11,237 nt of DNA from CG2-30-40-21 sp043806395 (GTDB taxonomy: Bacteria; UBA9089; CG2-30-40-21), in contig JAZDHC010000213.1 in NCBI GenBank assembly GCA_043806395.1, positions 1-11,237 of the forward strand. The letters run 5' to 3'. Shown here piece by piece: positions 1 through 6,608 of the stretch; positions within the stretch are counted from its first letter, which is position 1; each line of letters opens with the position of its first letter. The notes under the pieces were generated by a model. That model worked only from the letters and a program-made list of their open reading frames with translations. It did no database searches and was not told where the DNA came from. A program made the translations under genes and the position numbers.

Positions 1-141
1 GATATTTTTCCACCGCAGAGACGCAGAGTCGCAGAGAAGAAACGCTGAATGAAGCATATAAATTCTCTGCGACTCTGCGTCTCTGCGGTTCATAATGAGA
101 ATTACTGCCTACCGACAATTAAGAGTTGTTGAGACACTACT
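1..141. repeat. Left copy of 141-bp terminal inverted repeat
   Basis: These 141 bases are the exact reverse complement of 11097-11237; identity stops at 142. The outer part holds a 27-bp perfect hairpin built on CGCAGAGACGCAGAG-type motifs. The inner part ends, read outward from the genes, with AGTAGTGTCTCAAC. No transposase is visible inside the window. The simplest reading is a dispersed multicopy repeat on which the assembly broke at both ends, so the element may continue beyond the contig. A true transposon end is possible but not shown. Confidence 0.95.
12..89. repeat. CGCAGAG-type long hairpin (left copy)
   Basis: Bases 12-38 pair perfectly with 63-89 (27 bp stem, 24-nt loop). Each arm is a string of near-repeats of GCAGAG (cgcagagacgcagagtcgca and its complement). 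I recall CAGAG-rich repeats of this style being dispersed in many environmental bacterial genomes; that is recall, not a search result. The hairpin lies downstream of the rpoD end and could fold in RNA from either strand, but there is no T-run to make it an intrinsic terminator. Confidence 0.85.
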
Positions 142-209
142 ATAAAACCGCCAAAAGTTAATTTAGCAATATCATAGAAGAATTTAGAAAGATTTTCATG
201 CCTTCTCAC
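102..209 (-). pseudogene. Small ORF truncated by the terminal repeat (35 codons)
   Basis: Downstream of rpoD a GTG at 209-207, preceded by GGGAG seven bases upstream, opens a frame beginning MRRHENLSKFFYDIAKLTFG. After about 24 residues (to ...GGFIV) the frame enters the 141-bp repeat, gains 11 repeat-encoded residues (VSQQLLIVGRQ) and stops at TAA (102-104). The native part resembles the amphipathic start of small membrane-associated proteins that continue into hydrophobic helices. I do not recognise a named family. An alternative TTG start lies one codon upstream. It reads as a small rpoD-distal gene whose 3' part was displaced by repeat insertion, or as a chance frame; moderate to low certainty. 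Confidence 0.4.
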
Positions 210-250
210 CAATTCTCTCCCTGCAATCAAATTTTCTCTTCTGCTGACTG

Positions 251-1849
251 CTACTCCAGATAATCCTTCAATTTTCTACTTCTGGTAGGGTGTCTCAACT
301 TTTTCAATGCCTTGGCTTCAATTTGCCTGATTCTTTCCCGAGTCACAAAAAACTTTGCCCCTACCTCTTCTAATGTATGAGGATAACCATCCTCCAGACC
401 AAACCTGAGCCTTAACACCTTTTCTTCCTGAGCTGAAAGGGTTTTTAATACCTTTCTCAACTGTTCCTGTAACAAAGCAAAGGTAGTCGCATTTACTGGT
501 GATGCAGCAGTTTTATCCTCAATAAAATCACCCAGATGGCTTTCAGATTCTTCTCCAATTGGTGTTTCAAGGGAAATAGGATCTTGAGCAATTCGCAAGA
601 TTCCTCTTACCTTACTTGGACTCCAGCTTAATTGTACAGCAATTTCGTCAGGAGATGGCTCTCTTCCAAGTCGTTGGACCAGCCTACGGGATTCCTTTAT
701 AACCTTATTTATCTGTTCAACCATATGAACAGGAATACGAATAGTTCTTGACTGATCTGCTATTGCCCGAGTAATTGCCTGTCTTATCCACCATGTAGCA
801 TAAGTACTGAATCGATAGCCTTTTTTATATTCAAACTTTTCTACTGCCCTGATTAAGCCCATATTGCCTTCCTGAATAAGATCAAGGAAGGAAAGCCCCC
901 AATTAATATATCTTTTAGCAATGCTTACCACCAATCTCAGGTTAGCACTAATCATATCTTCTTTGGCTTTATTGATAATAACTTCACCCTCAAGTATATC
1001 TATAGCCAATTTCTTTATAGATTCAATGGATTCACCACCCAGATCCGTTTCCATTCGTCTTAGCTTGCGTTTACTATTTTTTATACTCTTAGCCATTTCT
1101 TCGGCAGATTCTTTTGGTTTAGGAATTTGTTGCCTCAACCATTTTAGCTTAATCTCCATATTTTGAATCTCTGATTCAAGATCATTAATATCCTGAGCCA
1201 TTTTTTTTATTTTATTGGCTATATTCATAATCAGATGTCTATGGAGACCTGTAGATTTTAATAATGTAATTATCCTTTCTTTATCTCGATTTTTTCTTTC
1301 TATCTCAATTCTGGCAAGCAGCTCCCTTAAGATTCTCAAGAGACGACTTTTTCTTGCCGGAGAGAAAAATTCTTCCTCTTCCTCCTCACTAAACTCGTCC
1401 TGTTGAATAATTTCACCAAGCTTTGCCTTTCCTTTTTGGAGTTTATCATAAAATTTCTGCAATTCCTTGATAATAATAGTACTATTTAAGACTGTCCCTC
1501 GAATCTTTTCCCAACCGCTTTCCATCTTTACAGCCATCTCAATCTCTTCGCTTGATGAAAGCAGATTAATTTTACCAATATCTCGCAAATATGCCTTAAC
1601 TGGATCCTCTACTAAGATTTCGCTTACCATCTCTGCGGGGATCTCAATCTTTTCACCCTTATCTTCTTTGGTAAACTCATCAACTATTTCAATCCCTTGC
1701 TCACTAATCTGTATGAACAGGTTCTCTATTTGTTCAGGGGTAAGTGTATCAGGAAGTACCTCGTTAATCTCATCATAGGTTAACTCTCCTTTTGCCCTTC
1801 CAATCTCAAAAAGTTGTTCGAGTTCGTCTGGCATAGCTGATTTTTTCAT
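251..1849 (-). CDS. rpoD: RNA polymerase primary sigma factor RpoD (sigma-70/SigA)
   Basis: Directs RNA polymerase to housekeeping promoters. At 532 residues it has the primary-sigma layout. Region 1.1 lies near residues 5-60. Region 1.2 begins DPVKAYLRDIG (82-92). An acidic and charged non-conserved region follows, with an EEEEEE run near 155-160. Region 2 covers about 297-373, with NLRLVVSIAKRY, FLDLIQEGNMGL and the -10 recognition and melting stretch YRFSTYATWWIRQAI. Region 3 follows, and region 4 has TLEEVGAKFFVTRERIRQIE (492-511), the -35 reading helix. The ATG at 1849 has GAGGTGAG nine bases upstream, overlapping the dnaG stop, so translation is probably coupled to dnaG. The stop is TAG (251-253). 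Region 1.1 and the full region 2 separate it from alternative sigma factors. Confidence 0.98.
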   Translation of the reverse strand: MKKSAMPDELEQLFEIGRAKGELTYDEINEVLPDTLTPEQIENLFIQISEQGIEIVDEFTKEDKGEKIEIPAEMVSEILVEDPVKAYLRDIGKINLLSSSEEIEMAVKMESGWEKIRGTVLNSTIIIKELQKFYDKLQKGKAKLGEIIQQDEFSEEEEEEFFSPARKSRLLRILRELLARIEIERKNRDKERIITLLKSTGLHRHLIMNIANKIKKMAQDINDLESEIQNMEIKLKWLRQQIPKPKESAEEMAKSIKNSKRKLRRMETDLGGESIESIKKLAIDILEGEVIINKAKEDMISANLRLVVSIAKRYINWGLSFLDLIQEGNMGLIRAVEKFEYKKGYRFSTYATWWIRQAITRAIADQSRTIRIPVHMVEQINKVIKESRRLVQRLGREPSPDEIAVQLSWSPSKVRGILRIAQDPISLETPIGEESESHLGDFIEDKTAASPVNATTFALLQEQLRKVLKTLSAQEEKVLRLRFGLEDGYPHTLEEVGAKFFVTRERIRQIEAKALKKLRHPTRSRKLKDYLE

Positions 1850-1859
1850 TCCTTGTTTC

Positions 1860-3647
1860 TCACCTCTTTCCTGTCAGTTCATTATATTGTCGCAGGAGAT
1901 CAGTTGTAATTTCTCCGTTTTTTTCTTTCTCTATAATTAATTGTTGTATCCCTTTCAGCTTAAGGGACAGGGTATATCCTTTTAGTTTCTTTAAGCATTC
2001 TTCTATATCCTCACCATTATATTTTTCCTGAAAAATCAGACTTGAAACAAAATCCCTTGCCTTTTGTTCTAATTGTTCAATTACCATTGATGGAGACGAT
2101 TCCCTTTTCCCCCTGAATAATTTTACAAATACACAAAAAACCTCTTTACACACAGGGTCACTAAACTCATCAGGAGATAATTGATGCAACACCCTTTCTT
2201 TTTCTTCCAAGTCATCGCTGATTAAAAGAAAATAAAGGATACTCTTCTCCACCTTACTGTGCCCCTCATTTTCTCGTCGTAAATATTCACCTGCTTTGAG
2301 TTTCGAACTTTGATTGGATTCTTGAACCCGAGTATTCACCCCATGTTGTGTTACTTTAGCCTTCAACTCATTCATGATAATAGTCTCATTTAACCCTAAA
2401 ACCTCTGCGGTTCGTCTAATCAAATCCTGTCTTTCAATTGGGGCAGTCACCCTGACAATAAAAGACAAAAGATTTTCCAATGCCTTCTTTTTTCCAGGGA
2501 TAGTCCTCATATCGTCGTTTTTTATTTCAAACTTAAATCTCCAATCAGCAAAACCTTGTGCCTGTTCAAGAAGATCAGCAAATTGTAGGGGCAGGTCTTG
2601 CACCTGCCCTCTTAGTAAATAATCAGCAGGGTCCAATTCATCTGGAAGTGAAACTATCCTCACATCCATGTTATGTTCCATTAACAAATCCATACCCCTG
2701 AGTGTAGCGGCAATACCAGCTATATCCGGGTCAAAGATAAGCCATAATTTTGAGGTATATCTTTTTAGCAACCGGATCTGATCTGTGGTAAAAGCTGTGC
2801 CTGAGGAGGCAACAACATTAGAAAAACCTGCCTGAGACAACGAGATTACATCCATATATCCTTCAACAACTATAACCCCTTCTGTCCGCATTCGTTCTTT
2901 AGCCAGATGCAAGCCATATAAAACCTTCGATTTATTGTAAAGAGGTGTTTCTGGAGAATTTATATATTTAGCTGTTGAGACAGATGCATTTAATACCCTG
3001 CCACCAAATCCTATCGGTCTACTTAACTCATTGAAAATAGGAAATATAACCCGATCCCTGAATCGATCATATGCTTGCGAATTAGTATCCTTTTGAATAG
3101 CCAACCCTGATTGACATATCTTTTCAAGGGGATACCTTTTTGTCAATAAAAAATCCAGCAACCTCCTCCATTCTGAAGGGGCATATCCAATACCAAATCT
3201 TTTTATCGTTTCTTCTGATAATCCCCTTTTTTGTAAATATTCAAGGGCATCCTTCCCTTCTCTTGACCAGAGTAATCTTTGATAAAAAGAAACAGCTAAG
3301 TCATGAATTTCATAAAGGATTTCTTTTTCAGAGGAATTACGGAAGGTAGGGATACTTATACCTGCCCTGACAGCCAGCAATTTAACTGCGTCTATAAATT
3401 CTATTCCTTCCTTTTTGACTAAAAACGAAAAAATATTTCCCCCGACATGACAGCCAAAACAATGGAAAATTCCTTTTTTGGGACTAACAACAAAAGAGGG
3501 GGTTTGTTCTGCATGAAAGGGACATAATCCCTTATAATTTTCCCCTGTTTTTTTCAGGGTAACAAATTCAGATATTAATTCAACAATATCAATTGATTCC
3601 CTGATACGGGTTATTATTTCTTCAGGAATTAAGCCTTGATCGCTCAA
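1860..3647 (-). CDS. dnaG: DNA primase DnaG
   Basis: Synthesises RNA primers for the replication fork. The 595 residues are normal for bacterial primase. The N-terminal zinc domain has C42-P-F-H45 and C63-F-G-C66. The catalytic core follows, with the TOPRIM segment VVEGYMD (E262) and the metal-binding DPD (D306, D308) in LIFDPDIAG. The C-terminal part (about 440-595) is the poorly conserved helicase-binding region. The start is TTG (3647-3645), chosen because AGGTG sits just upstream and the CHC2 domain begins at the usual distance. Residues 347-355 (GQVQDLPLQ), in a loop just after the TOPRIM segment, are encoded by a copy of the GTAGGG palindrome. The gene ends 10 bp before rpoD in the conserved dnaG-rpoD pair and has its own promoter at 3688-3716. 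Confidence 0.98.
   Translation of the reverse strand: MSDQGLIPEEIITRIRESIDIVELISEFVTLKKTGENYKGLCPFHAEQTPSFVVSPKKGIFHCFGCHVGGNIFSFLVKKEGIEFIDAVKLLAVRAGISIPTFRNSSEKEILYEIHDLAVSFYQRLLWSREGKDALEYLQKRGLSEETIKRFGIGYAPSEWRRLLDFLLTKRYPLEKICQSGLAIQKDTNSQAYDRFRDRVIFPIFNELSRPIGFGGRVLNASVSTAKYINSPETPLYNKSKVLYGLHLAKERMRTEGVIVVEGYMDVISLSQAGFSNVVASSGTAFTTDQIRLLKRYTSKLWLIFDPDIAGIAATLRGMDLLMEHNMDVRIVSLPDELDPADYLLRGQVQDLPLQFADLLEQAQGFADWRFKFEIKNDDMRTIPGKKKALENLLSFIVRVTAPIERQDLIRRTAEVLGLNETIIMNELKAKVTQHGVNTRVQESNQSSKLKAGEYLRRENEGHSKVEKSILYFLLISDDLEEKERVLHQLSPDEFSDPVCKEVFCVFVKLFRGKRESSPSMVIEQLEQKARDFVSSLIFQEKYNGEDIEECLKKLKGYTLSLKLKGIQQLIIEKEKNGEITTDLLRQYNELTGKR
2585..2609 (+). repeat. GTAGGG palindrome inside dnaG
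   Basis: A 25-nt element with perfect arms gggcaggt (2589-2596) and acctgccc (2602-2609) around a five-base loop. It has the same architecture as the copies at 4614, 6047, 6081, 10720 and 10793. It lies antisense within dnaG and contributes residues G347 to Q355 without breaking the frame. E. coli DnaG, as I recall it, has a loop here shorter by about three residues, so the host loop is lengthened only a little. Confidence 0.85.
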
Positions 3648-3687
3648 GATACACCTGCAGTTGGATACTTATTAAGACTTAATTTTA

Positions 3688-3716
3688 AGTATAGCACATT
3701 TTCTCTCTTGTGTCAA
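3688..3716 (-). promoter_or_regulatory. Sigma-70 promoter for dnaG-rpoD
   Basis: On the minus strand TTGACA (3716-3711) and TATACT (3693-3688) are separated by 17 bases, a near-consensus promoter. Transcription would start near 3681, giving a leader of roughly 34 nt before the TTG start of dnaG. The pabB stop codon TGA (3715-3713) lies inside the -35 hexamer, so the promoter overlaps the upstream gene's end and no terminator separates them. The dnaG-rpoD pair is therefore likely read both from here and by read-through from ubiE-pabB. Confidence 0.85.
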
Positions 3717-5224
3717 GAAGAAATTTGATGATTTTGGAAATTTTGGATATGGTTCTTGTTCTCTGTACCCTCTGTGGTTAATGCAACAAAGTCAACAGCC
3801 TTTATCAATGCCTTACCCTTATGAAGTGTTTCCATGTATTCGTCCTCAGGTGAAGAATCAGCTACAATACCGCCACCAACATGAAAATAAACCTGATTGC
3901 CTTTTATTAAAAATGTACGGATAGCAATATTCATGTCCATGCTACCTGTAAAACTCAAGTAACCAATACAACCTGTATAAATATGCCTCTTATTTGGTTC
4001 TAATTCGTCAATTATTTCCATGGCTCTTATCTTTGGTGCACCAGTGATGGAGCCACCAGGGAAACATGCCTTGAGCAGATCAAAGCGGTCATGATCAGAG
4101 GAAAGCTCACCACAAATTGTAGCTACTGTGTGAAATACGGTTGGATATGCCTCCAGCCTTCTGATGTTCTTAACCACAACTGAGCCATATTTGCATACCC
4201 GACCAAGGTCATTCCTCAAAAGATCAACAATCATCATCAATTCAGCCCTATCCTTTTCACTCAAAAGCAGCTCTTGTCCAAGCCTTTTATCCTCAATTCT
4301 ATTCCCTCCCCGTGGTCGCGTACCCTTGATGGGTCTTGTTTCCACCATTTTTCCCTCAACTTGAAGAAACCTTTCAGGAGAGGAGCCAGCAATCACCACC
4401 TCACCAAAGTCCAGATAGCTACCAAATGGGGCAGGATTTATCCTCCTTAACTGTTGATATAATTCAAATGGCGGAACAGTAATATTTGTCATTAATCTTT
4501 GAGACAGATTCACCTGATAAATATCACCGGCAGCAATATATTCCTTTGCCTTCATAACGGCTTGAATATATTCTTCGTGGGTAAGGTTTGAGGTGATGGA
4601 TTTATTTGAATGTGTAGGGACAGGGCTTGTCCCTGTCCATCTGTCTTGTATTTGAGTTGGTATCATATCTTGCAAACAATCCTTCACCCATTTTATCCGA
4701 TTAATAGCTCGCTTGTGACGCAAGTTGTTGTCATGCTCTGGAAATCCGCTTGAAGCGATATAAGCCTGTCCCTGTTTATGGTCAAAGATGAGGATAACAT
4801 CATACAAGCAAACAATACAGTCTGGTATATCGATGTCATCCATAGCCTTTGCAGGCAATTTCTCGATGAGATTCTTCATTTCATAGCTGAAATATCCCAC
4901 TCCACCACCAAGGAATGAGGGGAGATCTGGCAGAATGGGTAATTTGTATTGGTCAATAGTCTGGCGAAGGATGGCAAAAGGGTCACCATGAAACTGTATT
5001 GGGCGATCGCAAGTATTACCCATACGAGAATCTATCTCCACATTTTCCCCCTTGCTCTTGAATATCAGAAAAGGGTCAAATCCAAGGAATGAATACTGTC
5101 CAAGCCCGTATTTACTCATTCCACTATCAAGAAAAAAGGAGTATTTATAATCCTTAAAAATGGGAAATACTCGGGCAGGGTCAATAAAGGGGATGTTTTC
5201 AATTAAAGGAAATGTATTTAACAA
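3713..5224 (-). CDS. pabB: Aminodeoxychorismate synthase component I (PabB)
   Basis: A chorismate-utilising enzyme of 503 residues. An N-terminal TrpE/PabB domain (YSFLGFDPF, 44-52; FLGGGVGYFSYE, 104-115) is joined by a linker (about 185-212) to the chorismate-binding domain (213-480). PabB is preferred over TrpE because the active-site motif is PIKGTRPRG with K300, where TrpE normally has Ala (PIAGT), and the later motif is FPGGSITGAPK. The role is 4-amino-4-deoxychorismate formation for folate; no glutaminase partner lies in this window. The start is TTG (5224-5222) with AGGTGA six bases upstream. It begins 13 bp after ubiE, so the two are co-transcribed. The linker carries a GTAGGG palindrome (residues 196-204), and the last ~22 residues (from TTEGTENK) look repeat-derived. 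Anthranilate synthase is the alternative identity. Confidence 0.85.
   Translation of the reverse strand: MLNTFPLIENIPFIDPARVFPIFKDYKYSFFLDSGMSKYGLGQYSFLGFDPFLIFKSKGENVEIDSRMGNTCDRPIQFHGDPFAILRQTIDQYKLPILPDLPSFLGGGVGYFSYEMKNLIEKLPAKAMDDIDIPDCIVCLYDVILIFDHKQGQAYIASSGFPEHDNNLRHKRAINRIKWVKDCLQDMIPTQIQDRWTGTSPVPTHSNKSITSNLTHEEYIQAVMKAKEYIAAGDIYQVNLSQRLMTNITVPPFELYQQLRRINPAPFGSYLDFGEVVIAGSSPERFLQVEGKMVETRPIKGTRPRGGNRIEDKRLGQELLLSEKDRAELMMIVDLLRNDLGRVCKYGSVVVKNIRRLEAYPTVFHTVATICGELSSDHDRFDLLKACFPGGSITGAPKIRAMEIIDELEPNKRHIYTGCIGYLSFTGSMDMNIAIRTFLIKGNQVYFHVGGGIVADSSPEDEYMETLHKGKALIKAVDFVALTTEGTENKNHIQNFQNHQISS
3759..3780. repeat. Degenerate CAGAG-type repeat at the 3' end of pabB
   Basis: The plus strand reads ttctctgtaccctctgtggt, resembling the tctctgcgtctctgcggtt arm of the terminal hairpin with C-to-T drift. 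It encodes the TTEGTEN part of the pabB C-terminal tail, beyond the usual domain end (KALIKAVDF). The resemblance is imperfect and rests on eye alignment. Confidence 0.4.
4614..4638 (+). repeat. GTAGGG palindrome inside pabB
   Basis: A 25-nt element with perfect arms ggacaggg (4618-4625) and ccctgtcc (4631-4638) around cttgt. Compared with the dnaG copy, stem positions 7 and 12 differ and both partners differ with them, so pairing is kept. It is antisense to pabB and encodes W196 to T204 (WTGTSPVPT) in the interdomain linker. Its frame relative to the element differs from that in dnaG. Confidence 0.85.
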
Positions 5225-5237
5225 TATTGGTCACCTA

Positions 5238-5957
5238 TTATGAATCAGACTTATATCCTATATGAATAGCTACCACCCCACCAGAAAGGTTATACCAGCC
5301 CACATTTTTTAACCCAACACCTGTCATTATATCTGCAAGTTCTTGTGAGGACATAAAGCCTTTTATAGAATCTGATAGGTATTGATAGGGCATCTTGTTT
5401 TTAGAAACTATTTGGCCAATAGTCGGGAGTATCCATTTAAGATACGGATAATAAAGCCACCTGATAATGGGGGATGATGGCACCACAAATTCTAAGGAAA
5501 TTATCTTGCCTCCATGCTTTACTACTCGACGCATCTGGCTGAATGTTTGTTGAATATTTTCTACATTTCTTAGCCCAAAAGCAATAGTAGCACAGTCAAA
5601 GATATTATCATCAAAGGGGATCTCCTCAGCCAATCCATTAACAAATTCAATTTTATCCTTATATCGGGAATTATCTATCGTTTCCTTTGCCTTGAGCAAC
5701 ATTTCGTCACAAAAATCTACACCAACAACCTTACCCGTATCAAGTCGTTTGGCAATCTCCACAGCCAGACTGCCTGTACCGGTACAGAGATCAATAATTA
5801 CTTGATTGGGTACAATATCAGCAATATCAGCTACCTTTTTTCGCCAATATCTATCTTGTCCCATGCTAAGGACGGTGTTTAACAGCTCATATCTTTCGAC
5901 AATAGAGGCAAATACCTTATAAACGAAATGTTGTTTTGGGGTTTTAGAAAGGTTCAT
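5238..5957 (-). CDS. ubiE: Demethylmenaquinone (ubiquinone-type) C-methyltransferase UbiE/MenG
   Basis: SAM-dependent methylation of the quinone ring, the last step to menaquinone (MenG) and a step in ubiquinone synthesis (UbiE). The 239 residues match the family length. Visible marks are YELLNTVLSMGQDRYWRK (23-40), the SAM-binding DLCTGTGSLA (56-65), VGVDFCDEML (78-87), FGLRNVE (127-133), SLEFVVP (154-160) and YQYLSDSIKGF (191-201), all signature blocks of UbiE. The ATG at 5957 has AGGT upstream. No other quinone gene lies in the window, so whether the substrate is demethylmenaquinone is inferred. It is first in the minus-strand train, with a leader of about 270 nt that carries the 202-bp palindromic element. 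Confidence 0.95.
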   Translation of the reverse strand: MNLSKTPKQHFVYKVFASIVERYELLNTVLSMGQDRYWRKKVADIADIVPNQVIIDLCTGTGSLAVEIAKRLDTGKVVGVDFCDEMLLKAKETIDNSRYKDKIEFVNGLAEEIPFDDNIFDCATIAFGLRNVENIQQTFSQMRRVVKHGGKIISLEFVVPSSPIIRWLYYPYLKWILPTIGQIVSKNKMPYQYLSDSIKGFMSSQELADIMTGVGLKNVGWYNLSGGVVAIHIGYKSDS

Positions 5958-6046
5958 AATTACTACCTACTAATAATATACTCAGCAAGGTCATAAATTG
6001 TGTTTTTCGCTGGTCTTAATCAACGATAGCTGCGTTATTCAGGTTC

Positions 6047-6072
6047 GTAGGGGCGAACCTATGTGTTCGCCC
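6047..6072 (+). repeat. GTAGGG palindrome, intergenic copy A
   Basis: A 26-nt element with arms gggcgaac (6051-6058) and gttcgccc (6065-6072) around a six-base loop. It forms the left half of the centre of the larger palindrome. Confidence 0.85.
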
Positions 6073-6080
6073 AATTATTT

Positions 6081-6106
6081 GGGTAGACACACAGGTCTAC
6101 CCCTAC
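6081..6106 (-). repeat. GTAGGG palindrome, intergenic copy B (inverted)
   Basis: A 26-nt element in the opposite orientation to copy A, eight bases away. Its arms, on the plus strand, are gggtagac (6081-6088) and gtctaccc (6095-6102). Three stem positions differ from copy A, each with a matching change in the partner. Confidence 0.85.
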
Positions 6107-6171
6107 GGTTCACCTTCACGCCTTGCTCTCCTTGATTAATCTTCACCGGAAATTCACAATTTATGCCCTCG

Positions 6172-6189
6172 CTGAGTATAGCTACTCAG
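6172..6189. repeat. Small perfect hairpin flanking the 202-bp element
   Basis: ctgagta, loop tagc, tactcag: a 7-bp stem overlapping the right end of the larger palindrome. It lies in the ubiE leader. Function unknown. Confidence 0.5.
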
Positions 6190-6233
6190 ACTATAGTGCG
6201 AAAGCCCACAATTCTCAATTATAATTCTTCCAT

Positions 6234-6262
6234 AGTATATGTTAACAAACACAAAAAGTCAA
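6234..6262 (-). promoter_or_regulatory. Sigma-70 promoter for ubiE-pabB
   Basis: On the minus strand TTGACT (6262-6257) and TATACT (6239-6234) are 17 bases apart, near consensus. Transcription would start near 6227 and read about 270 nt of leader before ubiE. Confidence 0.75.
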
Positions 6263-6318
6263 CAGCAATTCCAGTCAAACATGATAAAACCAGACAAAAA
6301 TAAGGTTTTTATCTAAAA

Positions 6319-6337
6319 TTGTCTATTTATTAGACAA
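6319..6337. promoter_or_regulatory. Operator-like dyad in the divergent region
   Basis: TTGTCTA, spacer TTTAT, TAGACAA: a perfect 7-bp inverted repeat in A+T-rich DNA between the two divergent transcription units. A second AGACAAAAA lies at 6293-6301. The shape fits a dimeric regulator site, but no regulator gene is adjacent and no target is assigned. Confidence 0.35.
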
Positions 6338-6400
6338 AAATGTATAAAATCAGGATATGCTCATAGTATTAAGCACAATTAGGACACACAAGCCAGTAGC

Positions 6401-6433
6401 ATTATACTTGAGTCAAGCACTCAAAAATGTCAA
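6401..6433 (-). promoter_or_regulatory. Possible regulated promoter with overlapping dyad
   Basis: On the minus strand TTGACA (6433-6428) and a perfect TATAAT (6406-6401) are 21 bases apart, too long for an unaided sigma-70 promoter. The spacer contains the palindrome CTTGAGTCAAG (6407-6417) and the dyad TTGAGT/ACTCAA (6408-6424). This could be an activator-dependent second promoter for ubiE or chance. It is the weakest of the three promoter calls in this region. Confidence 0.3.
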
Positions 6434-6548
6434 ACAGAAACATGTCATAACAAATTTTCTCCTTGGAAACCACGCTCCACCGTAGATTCTATGGGAAGGG
6501 CTATGCAACGCTCACTTCATTTGCCCTGACCTCAATCGTTTATTTTGC

Positions 6549-6577
6549 TTGACAACCAAGCCTCATTATGGTATCCT
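6549..6577 (+). promoter_or_regulatory. Sigma-70 promoter for the HD-GYP gene
   Basis: TTGACA (6549-6554), 17 bases, then TATCCT (6572-6577). The start point would be near 6584, leaving a leader of about 25 nt with GTGGAG as ribosome binding site before the ATG at 6609. Confidence 0.75.
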
Positions 6578-6608
6578 AATGCCTATGAATCGTTGTGGAG
6601 CAAAATAG

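Larger units (their letters stand above)
5978..6179. repeat. 202-bp palindromic MITE-like element in the ubiE leader
   Basis: The outer arms, 5978-6002 and 6155-6179, are 25 nt each and match in 23 positions. Pairing continues inward imperfectly (ttaatcaacgatagctgcgt against the complement of the segment around 6120-6145). The centre, 6047-6106, holds two GTAGGG hairpins head to head. Inner boxes are GCTGCGTTATTC (6029-6040) and TCACGCCTTGC (6116-6126); corresponding boxes occur in the element at 8607-8757. It has no coding capacity. It lies entirely between the ubiE promoter (6234-6262) and the gene, so the transcript leader should fold into a long structure. Confidence 0.75.

Noticed and set aside
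12..89. CGCAGAG hairpin as intrinsic terminator of rpoD
   Set aside because: The stem is long enough but no U-tract follows in the rpoD direction, and the same hairpin is part of a dispersed repeat.
921..1778. Plus-strand open frames opposite rpoD
   Set aside because: They are antisense to a clearly coding gene, have low-complexity Ser/Ile/Leu composition and no ribosome sites.
3713..5224. Annotation as trpE (anthranilate synthase)
   Set aside because: The active-site motif PIKGT with lysine, and FPGGSITGAPK, favour PabB; no trp genes are adjacent. Kept as an alternative only.
6585..6608. Seven-codon upstream ORF before the HD-GYP gene
   Set aside because: It begins at about the predicted transcription start and has no room for a ribosome site, so it is probably not translated.
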